Assembly (NCBI RefSeq): GCF_002532075.1 | Contig: NZ_LYXE01000086.1 | Coordinates: 1 to 64,000, forward strand | DNA: 64,000 bases | DNA from: Candidatus Chloroploca asiatica | Lineage (GTDB): Bacteria; Chloroflexota; Chloroflexia; Chloroflexales; Chloroflexaceae | Direction: 5' to 3' | Part shown: piece by piece, positions 32,830 to 41,014 of the stretch | How the letters are laid out: every line of letters begins with the position of its first letter | Numbering within the stretch: position 1 is the stretch's first letter | The notes under the pieces: generated by a model | What the model saw: the letters and a program-made list of their open reading frames with translations, nothing else | The model's database searches: none | What the model was told of the DNA's origin: nothing | Position numbers and translations under genes: made by a program

Positions 32830-34616
32830 CGATGCGTGAAACGCCGTATCTCGAACTGGCACACCTGACCATCACATATCCCGGGCGCAAACTGCCGACC
32901 GTTGCTAATGCGTCGCTCACAATCTCCGTCGGCGAAACAGTGCTGTTGCTTGGCGCGTCGGGCAGTGGCAAGAGTACCCTGGCGCTCACGTTGAACGGGC
33001 TGATCCCGCATGCGCTCGGCAGCATCACGGCGGGCTGCGTGCGGGTTGACGGCCTGGAGACGCAGACCACACCCATTGCCGATCTGACCCAGCGTGTCGG
33101 CATCGTTTTTCAAGATCCCGAGGCGCAGTTTGTCACGCTGAAGGTCGAAGATGAGATCCTCTTTGGCCTAGAGAACCTGTGCGTGCCACCAGAGCAAATG
33201 GACGCTCGCGTGACGGCCGCGCTGACCCAGGTAGGGATGGCCGACTATCGCCACCGACCGGTTGACCGGCTCTCGGGCGGGCAGAAGCAGCGCGTTGCCC
33301 TGGCGGCGCTGCTGGCAATGGATCCGCAGGTGCTGATCTTTGATGAGCCGACGGCCAACCTCGATCCGGTGGGAACCGAGGATGTCTTTGCGCTGATCGC
33401 TGCGCACAAGGCGCAGCACAATCATACGATCATCTTGATTGAACACAAGCTCGACGCACTGATGCATCTGGTTGATCGGGTGGTCGTGCTCGGCGAGCAG
33501 GGCGTCATCCTGGCCGATGGCCCGCCGCGGAGCGTCTTTTTCCATCATGCCGACGCACTGGCGACGCACGGGATCTGGATGCCGCAGGTCTGCCTGCTCG
33601 CGCAGCAACTGGCGACACGGGGGGTGACACTGCAACCCTTTCCGGTCACGCTTGACGAGGCCGAGCATGTGCTAGGGGGCGGGGAGCAGGGGTCAGGGGT
33701 CGGGGGTCAGGGATCGGGAGTCGAGGGGCAGAGGGCGGGGGGCAGCGTTCGCGAACCCCGACGCTGGAGGCCCGATCCGCGTCCGCTGGCGCTGCGCCCG
33801 CTGGCGGTTGAGGTTCGCAACCTTACCTTTAGCTATGGTCCGACCCCGGTGCTCAACGACGTATCGCTCCAGGTACCGCACGGCGACTTTCTGGCCATCG
33901 TCGGGGCCAACGGGGCGGGCAAGACGACACTGGCCCAGCACCTGATGGGCATTTTGACGCCACCCCGTCATACCGTCTTGATCAACGAACATGACGTGAG
34001 CCAGGTCGCCGCACGCGAACTGGCGCGGCAAATCGGCTATGTGTTTCAGAACCCCGAGCACCAGTTCATCACCGACAGCGTCTTTGACGAGGTGGCCTAC
34101 GGCCTGAGCGTGCAAGCGATTCCCGTACACGAGGTGGCAATCCGCGCTACCACGATGCTCGAGCGCTTCGGATTGGCCCGTTACGCCAAAGCCAATCCCT
34201 TCACGCTCAGCCACGGTGAAAAGCGGCGCCTGAGTGTTGCAACGATGCTCGCGGTCGGCCAGCATATCTTGATCCTTGATGAGCCGACCTTTGGCCAGGA
34301 TCAGCGCAACGCCGACGCAATGATGGCCCTGCTCCAGGCGCTGCACCGCGAGGGGCACACGATCATCATCATTACGCACGACATGGCGCTGGTGGCCGAG
34401 CACGCCACCACGGTGGCGGTGATGAACCATGGGCGGTTGCTCTTCCATGGCGCGACCCACGACGCCTTCGCCCAGCCCGATCTGCTCTCGCAGGCCCGCC
34501 TGAAGCTGCCACCGCTCGCCCAGCTTGCCGTACGCCTCGGCTGGCACGGTGTCTTGACCATGGAAGACGCCATACATCAATGTGGTGCCAGGCCGTTAGG
34601 CGTGACGTACCGATGA
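32826..34616 (+). CDS. Fused ECF ATPase (EcfA1-EcfA2)
   Basis: 596 residues from the ATG at 32826, which overlaps the upstream stop. NBD1 has Walker A GASGSGKST, Q-loop VFQDPEAQFVT, signature LSGGQKQR and LIFDEPTANLD. NBD2 has GANGAGKTT, VFQNPEHQFIT, a less usual signature LSHGEKRR and LILDEPTFGQD. The VFQ(D/N)PE-QF form is the ECF-type Q-loop. Between the NBDs is a linker of about 45 residues encoded by ten 7-bp repeats. It supplies energy for the S and T components on either side. Confidence 0.92.
   Translation: MTMRETPYLELAHLTITYPGRKLPTVANASLTISVGETVLLLGASGSGKSTLALTLNGLIPHALGSITAGCVRVDGLETQTTPIADLTQRVGIVFQDPEAQFVTLKVEDEILFGLENLCVPPEQMDARVTAALTQVGMADYRHRPVDRLSGGQKQRVALAALLAMDPQVLIFDEPTANLDPVGTEDVFALIAAHKAQHNHTIILIEHKLDALMHLVDRVVVLGEQGVILADGPPRSVFFHHADALATHGIWMPQVCLLAQQLATRGVTLQPFPVTLDEAEHVLGGGEQGSGVGGQGSGVEGQRAGGSVREPRRWRPDPRPLALRPLAVEVRNLTFSYGPTPVLNDVSLQVPHGDFLAIVGANGAGKTTLAQHLMGILTPPRHTVLINEHDVSQVAARELARQIGYVFQNPEHQFITDSVFDEVAYGLSVQAIPVHEVAIRATTMLERFGLARYAKANPFTLSHGEKRRLSVATMLAVGQHILILDEPTFGQDQRNADAMMALLQALHREGHTIIIITHDMALVAEHATTVAVMNHGRLLFHGATHDAFAQPDLLSQARLKLPPLAQLAVRLGWHGVLTMEDAIHQCGARPLGVTYR
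33676..33745 (+). repeat. Heptamer array in coding DNA, EcfA linker
   Basis: Ten consecutive 7-bp units, including GGGTCAG twice, GGGTCGG, GGATCGG, GAGTCGA and GGGGCAG twice. It encodes the GGGEQGSGVGGQGSGVEGQR linker. Confidence 0.92.
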
Positions 34617-34738
34617 CCAACAAACCCAACGCGCCCATCGACTGGCAGGCTATGCGCGGTCAGCCGACCGCACCAAGCCAGAACAAAGACCCATTGGACA
34701 GAGGATATCACGATGCAGACCTTCTATATCAAGCGTGA
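34613..34738 (+). CDS. Possible 41-aa protein between EcfA and EcfT
   Basis: ATG at 34613 overlaps the EcfA stop as ATGA, the same coupling used elsewhere in this operon. The frame runs to a TGA at 34736-34738, inside the EcfT start region. It begins MTNKPNAPIDWQAMRGQPT and is polar without membrane segments. The coupling argues for translation; the short length and overlap argue for chance. Confidence 0.35.
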   Translation: MTNKPNAPIDWQAMRGQPTAPSQNKDPLDRGYHDADLLYQA

Positions 34739-35531
34739 TGCGCCCTTGCAGCGCCTGAATCCGCTGAGCAAAGTGCTCGCCACTCTGCCGGTACTGGTCT
34801 TTGTTGCCCTCACGACAGAACCGTGGACGCCGCTGGCCTTCATCGGCCTGATCGTCGTGACCATCCTTGGCTTGGGGCGCATACCGCTTGGTCGTTTTCT
34901 GCGCGTTGCGTTGCCGCTGATGCTGCTGATGGTCGGTTTTCTGTTGATCTACCCCTTTGTGGTCCGCGAAGAGTTGGTGCGCAATTCGCCGTTGCTCTTC
35001 GAACTCGGGCCGCTACGCGTCTACCAGGCTGGGGCGATCTACGGCTTGGCGACAGGGCTACGCGTCTATGCGCTGGTGTTGCTCTCGCTGATCTTCAGCT
35101 TCACCACCGACGCCAGTGACTTCATCCGCGCACTGGTGCAGCAGTGGCGTCTACCGTACAAGATCGGCTATGGCGCGATGGCCGCCTTTCGCTTTGTGCC
35201 TATGCTCCAGAGCGAACTGCGGGTGATCCAGGCTGCCCACCGTGTGCGCGGCGTCGCCGGCGGCGGCGGCGTACGTGGGGCTTCCACCCAGGCCCGGCGC
35301 TATGCCGTGCCGCTGCTGGCGACGGCCATCCGCCAGGCCGAGCGCACCGCCCTGGCGATGGACGGGCGCGCCTTTGGGGCTTACGAAACGCGCACCTCGT
35401 ATCGTCACTTTTGCTTCCATTCACGTGACTACCTCTTTGTCGGGGGCTTTTGGTTGGCAAGCCTGCTGATCATCGCTGGCCTCTGGCAAGCGCGACTCCT
35501 TGGGCCGCTCATCTGGCTGCAGCAACTCTAA
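34713..35531 (+). CDS. ECF transporter T component (EcfT)
   Basis: 272 residues. The N-terminus MQTFYIKRDAPLQRLNPLSK matches the CbiQ/EcfT entry motif. There are about four to five hydrophobic segments between 20 and 140 plus a C-terminal one (FVGGFWLASLLIIAGLW). The cytoplasmic coupling helices carry the two short Arg-Gly motifs: AHRVRG and ALAMDGRAFG. The second deviates slightly from the usual A-R-G. It transmits ATPase movement to the S components encoded at 31600 and 32224. Confidence 0.88.
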   Translation: MQTFYIKRDAPLQRLNPLSKVLATLPVLVFVALTTEPWTPLAFIGLIVVTILGLGRIPLGRFLRVALPLMLLMVGFLLIYPFVVREELVRNSPLLFELGPLRVYQAGAIYGLATGLRVYALVLLSLIFSFTTDASDFIRALVQQWRLPYKIGYGAMAAFRFVPMLQSELRVIQAAHRVRGVAGGGGVRGASTQARRYAVPLLATAIRQAERTALAMDGRAFGAYETRTSYRHFCFHSRDYLFVGGFWLASLLIIAGLWQARLLGPLIWLQQL

Positions 35532-35585
35532 CAACCCTGAGCCGTTGATGAGCACAAAGCCAGAAGATATTTGAGGAATAACCCT

Positions 35586-35693
35586 ATGCATATCTTGCCG
35601 TACATCCGTCTAGCAGGCTTTCCCATTGGTCTGGGCTTGACCAGCGCCCTCGTCGGAGGGACGCCCAACCGCGTGATGATTAAGGAAGAGTAG
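35586..35693 (+). CDS. Possible 35-aa hydrophobic microprotein
   Basis: ATG at 35586, preceded by TGAGGA seven to eight bases upstream, to TAG at 35691-35693, four bases before the next ATG. It starts MHILPYIRLAGFPIGLGLTS and has one short hydrophobic stretch. The good ribosome-binding site and exact fit in the gap support translation. It could act as a small transporter subunit or a coupling leader for the exporter downstream. No family recognised. Confidence 0.4.
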   Translation: MHILPYIRLAGFPIGLGLTSALVGGTPNRVMIKEE

Positions 35694-35697
35694 TCGC

Positions 35698-37512
35698 ATG
35701 CAACAAGATTCGATGCCCGCTCCGAAGCGGAAGACCGGGCTACTCCGGCTGATCGAGCTCGCTGGCACCAAAAAGTGGTGGCTGTTCGCCTCGATGGCCC
35801 TGGCGGTTGTCGCCACCCTGGTCCAGTTCGCGCCAACGATCATTGTCTACCAGATTATCCGTGAATTGGCCGCGCACGCCACTGACCTGAGCGGGGTTGA
35901 TCGCGATCTGCTCTGGCGTCTTGGCTGGATCAGCCTGGGTGCAGTGGGCGTCTTTGGCCTGCTGCTCTACACCTCCTCAATGCTTTCGCACATCGCCGCC
36001 TTCAACATCCTGTATGAAATCCGCATCACGTTGGCCGAGAAGCTGCCACAGCTCTCGATGGGCTACTTCACCAATACCGCCAGCGGCAAGATCAAGAAAG
36101 TCCTGTCCGAAGACGTGGAGCAGATCGAACTCTTTGTCGCCCACCACATCCCCGACATCACCAGCGCGGTGGTCTTCCCGCTACTCGTGATCGGCTACCT
36201 GTTCGTAGTCGACTGGCGACTGGCCCTGGCCGCGCTGATCCCGTTCCCGATCGCCATCGCGCTGATGTTCAAGGTAATGCTGAGCGCCGAGAGCAAGCGG
36301 CTCTACCACGAGTACCACAGCGCACTCGAGAAGATGAACAGCGCTGTGGTCGAGTATGTGCGCGGCATGCCCGTGGTCAAGGTCTTTGGCACAGACAAAG
36401 AATCGTTTCGCCGCTTCAAGGAGACGGTCATTGCCTATCGCGACTGGGCGCAGCAGATGAGCCGGAGCTACAGCACGATCTACCCCGCCCTGCTCACGGC
36501 GGCCTCCTCTTCACTCATGTTCATCGTGCCAGTCGCAGTATGGCTGCTCTATCGCGCAGATGATCCTAACGCACTCATCCCGACGGTGCTCTTCTTCACC
36601 CTGATCGGTGGGGGCTTCTTCTTCCCACTGCTCAAGCTTACGTTTATGGCGGGGCTGCTGGGCCAGATCAGCATGGGCGTCGAGCGGATTGACGCCATCC
36701 TTGACGAGGCCGAGGTTCCCGAGCACGACTCCGGCCGCCAGCCCAGCGATGCCACGATCACCTTTGAGAACGTTGCCTTTGCCTACGATCAAAGCTCCAT
36801 TCTTCAGGGGGTCTCGTTTCGCGCCAGCCCCGGTACGGTCACCGCTCTAGTGGGGCCATCGGGGGCCGGCAAAACAACCATTGGCCTGCTCACCGCCCGT
36901 TTCTGGGATGTGCAGTCCGGGGCCATTCGCATCGGCGGCGTGGACATCCGCGAGCTGAAGCTCGAAACCCTAATGGAGCACGTCTCCTTTGTTTTTCAGG
37001 ACGGCTTGCTCTTCTTCGACACGATCGAAGCGAACATCCGCATGGGCAACAGCACCGCCACAATGGACGAGGTCATCGCCGCCGCAACAGCTGCCCAGTG
37101 CCATGCGTTCATCGAGCGCCTGCCCAATGGCTACAAAACCCTGGTGGGTGAGGGCGGCACCTACCTCTCGGGCGGCGAGCAACAGCGCATCGGCATCGCC
37201 CGCGCCATCCTCAAGGGCGCGCCGATTGTCGTCCTTGATGAGGCCACCGCCTACGCCGATCCCGAAAATGAGGGCCAGATCCTGGCGGCGCTGGCCCGCC
37301 TGATCCAGAACAAGACCGTGCTCATCATCGCCCATCGCCTCTCGACAATCACCCAGGCCGACCAGATCCTGGTGGTGAATGAGGGCCAGATCGTCGAACG
37401 CGGCACCCACCCCGAGCTGGTCGCGGCGCAGGGCCTCTATCGCAGAATGTGGGATACCTATGCACGGGCGCGGCAATGGACGTTGGCGCCGCAAGGAGCA
37501 GCTTCACAATGA
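35698..37512 (+). CDS. ABC half-exporter, siderophore/YbtP-like type
   Basis: 604 residues with six membrane segments (1-340) and a C-terminal NBD: GPSGAGKTT, VFQDGLLFFD, LSGGEQQR, IVVLDEATAYAD and IIAHRLS. The TMD motif GYFTNTASGKIKKVLSEDVEQIE is shared with half 1 of the fused exporter at 27758, so the two are paralogues. The stop overlaps the start of the next half-exporter (ATGA), strongly suggesting a heterodimer. Exporter-type pairs of this clade act as importers of iron-siderophores in some bacteria; direction cannot be read from sequence. It has no heptamer insert in the NBD loop (FAYDQSSILQGVSF). Confidence 0.9.
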   Translation: MQQDSMPAPKRKTGLLRLIELAGTKKWWLFASMALAVVATLVQFAPTIIVYQIIRELAAHATDLSGVDRDLLWRLGWISLGAVGVFGLLLYTSSMLSHIAAFNILYEIRITLAEKLPQLSMGYFTNTASGKIKKVLSEDVEQIELFVAHHIPDITSAVVFPLLVIGYLFVVDWRLALAALIPFPIAIALMFKVMLSAESKRLYHEYHSALEKMNSAVVEYVRGMPVVKVFGTDKESFRRFKETVIAYRDWAQQMSRSYSTIYPALLTAASSSLMFIVPVAVWLLYRADDPNALIPTVLFFTLIGGGFFFPLLKLTFMAGLLGQISMGVERIDAILDEAEVPEHDSGRQPSDATITFENVAFAYDQSSILQGVSFRASPGTVTALVGPSGAGKTTIGLLTARFWDVQSGAIRIGGVDIRELKLETLMEHVSFVFQDGLLFFDTIEANIRMGNSTATMDEVIAAATAAQCHAFIERLPNGYKTLVGEGGTYLSGGEQQRIGIARAILKGAPIVVLDEATAYADPENEGQILAALARLIQNKTVLIIAHRLSTITQADQILVVNEGQIVERGTHPELVAAQGLYRRMWDTYARARQWTLAPQGAASQ

Positions 37513-39290
37513 TGAACATCATGGCTATCATTCGCGCCGCCACCATGGGCGATCCCAGACGGGTGTGGCCTATGGTGGCGTGGGCTGTGCTGGAGTACAT
37601 GCTGCGCGGCGCACCCTACGGCATCGTGCTAGCGGTCACCTGGGTGCTCTTTGATCCGCTTACCAACCCTGGAACGCCGATCAATATCACCGCCCTGGTC
37701 TGGTTGAGTGTCTCGCTGCTGGTCTCGCTGACGCTCTTGCATCTTGTCAGCAGGTGCTCCTATCTGGCAATGTTCGACGATGCCTACGGGCTGTGCACCG
37801 ATGGGCGCCTGGCGATGGGCGACCACCTGCGCAAGCTACCGATGGGGTTTTTCAACGCCCGCGACCCCGGGACGATCGGTGCCTACTTGATCAACGACTA
37901 CGCCAACATCGAACACCTCTTCACCCACCTGGTGCCGCAGGCCATTGGTGCGCTGGCGATGCCACTCATCCTGCTGCTGGCGCTGGCGACCCAGAGTTGG
38001 CAACTGGCCCTGGCGGCGGCGCTCGTCATCCCACTTGCCATCCCCTTCACCTTCGTCTCGCGCGCCTTCATCCGCTTCTTTGGCAAGCAACACCAGAAGG
38101 CTAAAGTCGAGGCGGCCTCGCGCATGCTGGAGTATGTGCAGGGCATGCACCTGATCAAAGCCTTCAACCTGGCCGGTGCCAAGTTCGAGCGGCTCGAACT
38201 TGTCTTCCGCCGCCTCAAGGCGCTCAGCATCAAGCTCGAGGCCGGCAGCGGGCCAACCGTGCTGCTCAGCGGCTTCGTGTTGCAGAGTGGGCAGACCCTG
38301 ATCATCTTGTTGGGCCTGACGTTGCTTTTTGCCGACACCATTGCGCTGCCGGTCTACATCATGTTCCTAATCCTAGGCGTGCGCGTCTACGAACCGCTGA
38401 TGCAGGCCTTGACCTTCCTGGCAGAGCTGAACTATTTCAAAATCAGCGTGGATCGCATCGAGGATGTGTACAAGACGCCGGCGCTTAGCGGCACGCAGCC
38501 TACGCTCCGGCCGACCAGCTACGACCTCGCCTTCGAGAACGTCTCTTTCCACTACCTCGACAACGACGTGCTCAACGATATCAGCGTCAACATCCCGGCC
38601 CGTTCGCTGGTTGCCCTCGTCGGGCCATCTGGCTCGGGCAAGACCACGATGACCCGCCTGATCGCCCGCTTCTGGGACGTGACAGCGGGCCGGATTACGC
38701 TGGGTGGTCACGATCTGCGCGCATACGACCCGGCGACGGTACTGGCCGCCATCTCAATGGTCTTCCAGGATGTCTACCTGTTCAACGACACGGTGCTAAA
38801 CAACATCCGCGTCGGCAGAACCGAGGCGACCCAGGATGAAGTCATCGCCGCCGCGAAAGCCGCCCGCTGCCACGACTTCGTCAGCAGGCTACCCGAAGGC
38901 TACGAAACGCTGGTTGGCGAGGGCGGCTCGACCCTCTCGGGCGGCGAGAAGCAGCGCATCTCGATCGCCCGTGCCATCCTCAAAGATGCGCCCATCATCC
39001 TGCTCGACGAGGCCACCGCCTCGCTCGATCCAGAGAACGAGTTGTACATCCAGGAGGCGATCGGCGCGCTGGTGCGGGACAAGACCGTGATCGTGATCGC
39101 TCACCGGCTCAACACCGTCGTCCACGCCGACAACATCGTCGTCCTAGAAGGCGGGCGGATCGTTGAGCAAGGCAAGCATGACGACCTGATGCGCGTCGGC
39201 GGGCTCTATTGCCACATGTGGGACGAGCAACAGCAGGTACGCGCGTGGAAGTTTGCCCAGGAGGAGTCACTGGCCGCAATCCCAGGCTAG
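37509..39290 (+). CDS. ABC half-exporter, siderophore/YbtQ-like type
   Basis: 593 residues from the ATG at 37509 that overlaps the previous stop; a second ATG follows at once. Six membrane segments, then an NBD with GPSGSGKTT, VFQDVYLFND, LSGGEKQR, IILLDEATASLD and VIAHRLNTV. The GFFNARDPGTIGAYLINDYANIE region and the NBD pair it with half 2 of the fused exporter at 27758. It has all catalytic residues and is probably the consensus-site partner of the 35698 protein. It ends the operon. The NBD loop (FHYLDNDVLNDISV) is of normal length. Confidence 0.9.
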   Translation: MMNIMAIIRAATMGDPRRVWPMVAWAVLEYMLRGAPYGIVLAVTWVLFDPLTNPGTPINITALVWLSVSLLVSLTLLHLVSRCSYLAMFDDAYGLCTDGRLAMGDHLRKLPMGFFNARDPGTIGAYLINDYANIEHLFTHLVPQAIGALAMPLILLLALATQSWQLALAAALVIPLAIPFTFVSRAFIRFFGKQHQKAKVEAASRMLEYVQGMHLIKAFNLAGAKFERLELVFRRLKALSIKLEAGSGPTVLLSGFVLQSGQTLIILLGLTLLFADTIALPVYIMFLILGVRVYEPLMQALTFLAELNYFKISVDRIEDVYKTPALSGTQPTLRPTSYDLAFENVSFHYLDNDVLNDISVNIPARSLVALVGPSGSGKTTMTRLIARFWDVTAGRITLGGHDLRAYDPATVLAAISMVFQDVYLFNDTVLNNIRVGRTEATQDEVIAAAKAARCHDFVSRLPEGYETLVGEGGSTLSGGEKQRISIARAILKDAPIILLDEATASLDPENELYIQEAIGALVRDKTVIVIAHRLNTVVHADNIVVLEGGRIVEQGKHDDLMRVGGLYCHMWDEQQQVRAWKFAQEESLAAIPG

Positions 39291-39324
39291 GGAGAGGATG
39301 ATCGTAGACACCCAGACGTGAGGC

Positions 39325-39918
39325 GTGATTGTGGTCGTGCCATTCAAAGGCAATATGCCTGACCTGTTATTCAACTACGTGTGCCAAAAACAGGGTCTTG
39401 ACCCCACGACAGACCTGACCCTGTATTATGCCAACTCGCCCCAACAGGCGGCTCAGTTGCTTCTGTCGGGGGAAAAATCCATTGCTGTCCTGACCGAGCC
39501 ACTCTCGACCCAAATTTTGCTCAAATCCAAGGCCACCGAATCCTCGCTGTACCGCTCCATCGATATGCAAGTCGAATGGAGTGCGGCTTCGGGATTGGGG
39601 CAGCGCATCCCAATTGCTGGCACCGTTGCCCTGCCAGCGATCCAGGATAACCCCGAAGCGATCGAGCGCTTTATGCAGGAATACAGGCTGGCGGTTGAAT
39701 GGATCAAAGCCAACCCGGATCAAGCCGGACAATTAGGGGCAGCGATTGAACAGTTGGGCTTTGAGGCCCCGGCAATTGCCGAATCACTCAAGAACACCCG
39801 CTGGGATTTTGTCCAGGTTAAAGACTGCCAGGAGGATCTCGAGGCCTTTTTCATGGCCCTTTCTAAGACAAAGCTCCTAGATAGGAATAGTACCTGGGGC
39901 TACATTTTGGGTCTCTAG
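39325..39918 (+). pseudogene. ABC substrate-binding protein remnant (NMT1/SsuA-like), lacks N-terminus
   Basis: The readable part begins VVVPFKGNMPDLLFNYVCQK and continues with LTLYYANSPQQAAQLLLSGE and IERFMQEYRLAVEWIKANPD, typical of the second half of NMT1-type periplasmic binding proteins. These are usually ~320-350 residues with a signal peptide. Here a stop codon lies directly upstream of the GTG at 39325, and no signal peptide or first lobe is present, so only about 197 residues remain. Read as a truncated gene left 35 bp downstream of the exporter operon. Its original substrate is unknown. Confidence 0.7.
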
Positions 39919-40253
39919 TCGACGAGATGAGGGCAAGGCTGAGGTACAGTATGACGCTGGGTGCGGTGCTGCGTCGCAGGACGGATCCACTGCTCTCATT
40001 TACTTAGTACCGATTCGGGTCGTTTTGCGCTTGTCTTTTTGATGATTGTTGCGACTGTTGCACTTAGTTGTGGCGGCAGAACTGTGAATTGGCAGCCCCG
40101 AAGTGGGCCACCGCTACTGTGCCCTGGCAAGCACAGGCGTTGGCGCTCATCACAGCTGAGCTGTATGGTGACGGCATGATTGCGTACACCCGCTGCCCCG
40201 CAGCGCATCCCGCCTTCTCTCGCTAGGCTGCATCCAACCATTACAGGGACTTA

Positions 40254-40376
40254 ATGACGGCCTGTCGCTTTGATTGGCCCCTAGCACAGATCGCGACGGT
40301 AAACGAGGCGCTCGACGAAACGCGGGATGAGCCAGCACCAGGCGACCTCTTCACGCTGCCACGGGGCACCTTATGA
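40254..40376 (+). CDS. Possible 40-aa protein or gene fragment
   Basis: ATG at 40254 to TGA at 40374-40376. It begins MTACRFDWPLAQIATVNEAL and ends FTLPRGTL. The composition is protein-like and acidic, but there is no ribosome-binding site and it lies in a decayed region, so it may be a remnant. Confidence 0.25.
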   Translation: MTACRFDWPLAQIATVNEALDETRDEPAPGDLFTLPRGTL

Positions 40377-40481
40377 TGCCGGGAACATCGTACGCGAAGG
40401 GGTCGTAATGCCAACGATTCGTGCAAAGCGGGGATGCGGGGACACGATGAAGGGATCATGGCAACGGTCGCTGCTCGCTCA

Positions 40482-40542
40482 GCGCCGCCTGCGTTGGGGT
40501 GGCCGCCGCCCGCTGGCGCACTCACCCCAACGCAGGCGGCGC
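40482..40542. repeat. Hairpin with perfect 20-bp arms
   Basis: GCGCCGCCTGCGTTGGGGTG (40482-40501) and its exact complement (40523-40542), loop 21 nt. Part of it (GCGGGCGGCGGCCAC on the minus strand) is shared with the vWA remnant at 43.5 kb. Confidence 0.7.
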
Positions 40543-40579
40543 AGTCAGCTTGACCGAGACACCGTCATCCTTGTCCCTA

Positions 40580-40690
40580 TGCGGTCAATGTGACAGCGAA
40601 CCCCGTTCATACGCAGCGCTTTGCGGTCAATGTGACAGCGAACCCCGTTCATACGCAGCGCTTTGCGGTCAATGTGACCGCAAACCCCGC
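40580..40690. repeat. 42-bp tandem repeat, 2.6 copies
   Basis: Units start at 40580, 40622 and 40664 with TGCGGTCAATGTGACAGCGA; the third is partial and varies (GTGACCGCAAACC). Closely spaced repeats of this kind resemble the multiple terminal repeats at IS21-family ends, so this may be a solo end of a lost element. Confidence 0.75.
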
Positions 40691-41014
40691 GTCGGCTACG
40701 GTGATCACGCCGCGTGGCGGGCCGACCCTGCCCGTACATACCCCCCTGACAACCGAACACCCCCGCCGTCCACCGCGCCAAGCAGCGCGGTGAGCAGCGG
40801 GGGTGCGTGGACACCAGGGAACGATCACGGCAGGGTCGTGCCCCTGCCTGTCAGTTTAGGCCCTATACTGTACCAATCGGTTGCAGCGAACGGGTACCAC
40901 CCACTTGTGGCAATGGGGTACCAGCATCCTTGCAGCAGACGGGTACCATCGCTTCCGTAGCTCCCGATATTGCCGTATGCTCTCCCAAAGGTTCATCCTT
41001 ACAGGGAGATAGCT

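Larger units (their letters stand above)
39919..40848. other. Gene-poor stretch with repeats and remnants
   Basis: Holds a possible 40-aa frame (40254-40376), a 20-bp-arm hairpin (40482-40542), a 42-bp tandem repeat (40580-40690) and a hairpin CACCGCGC...GCGCGGTG near 40777-40796. A plus-strand stretch near 40020-40100 reads like a lipoprotein signal (FALVFLMIVATVALSCGG) without a following protein. Confidence 0.5.

Noticed and set aside
28850-33745. Frameshifts or assembly errors in the ABC genes
   Set aside because: The reading frame continues correctly through every array and all downstream motifs are intact.
40580-40690. CRISPR array
   Set aside because: The 42-bp units are directly adjacent, without spacers, and only 2.6 copies exist.
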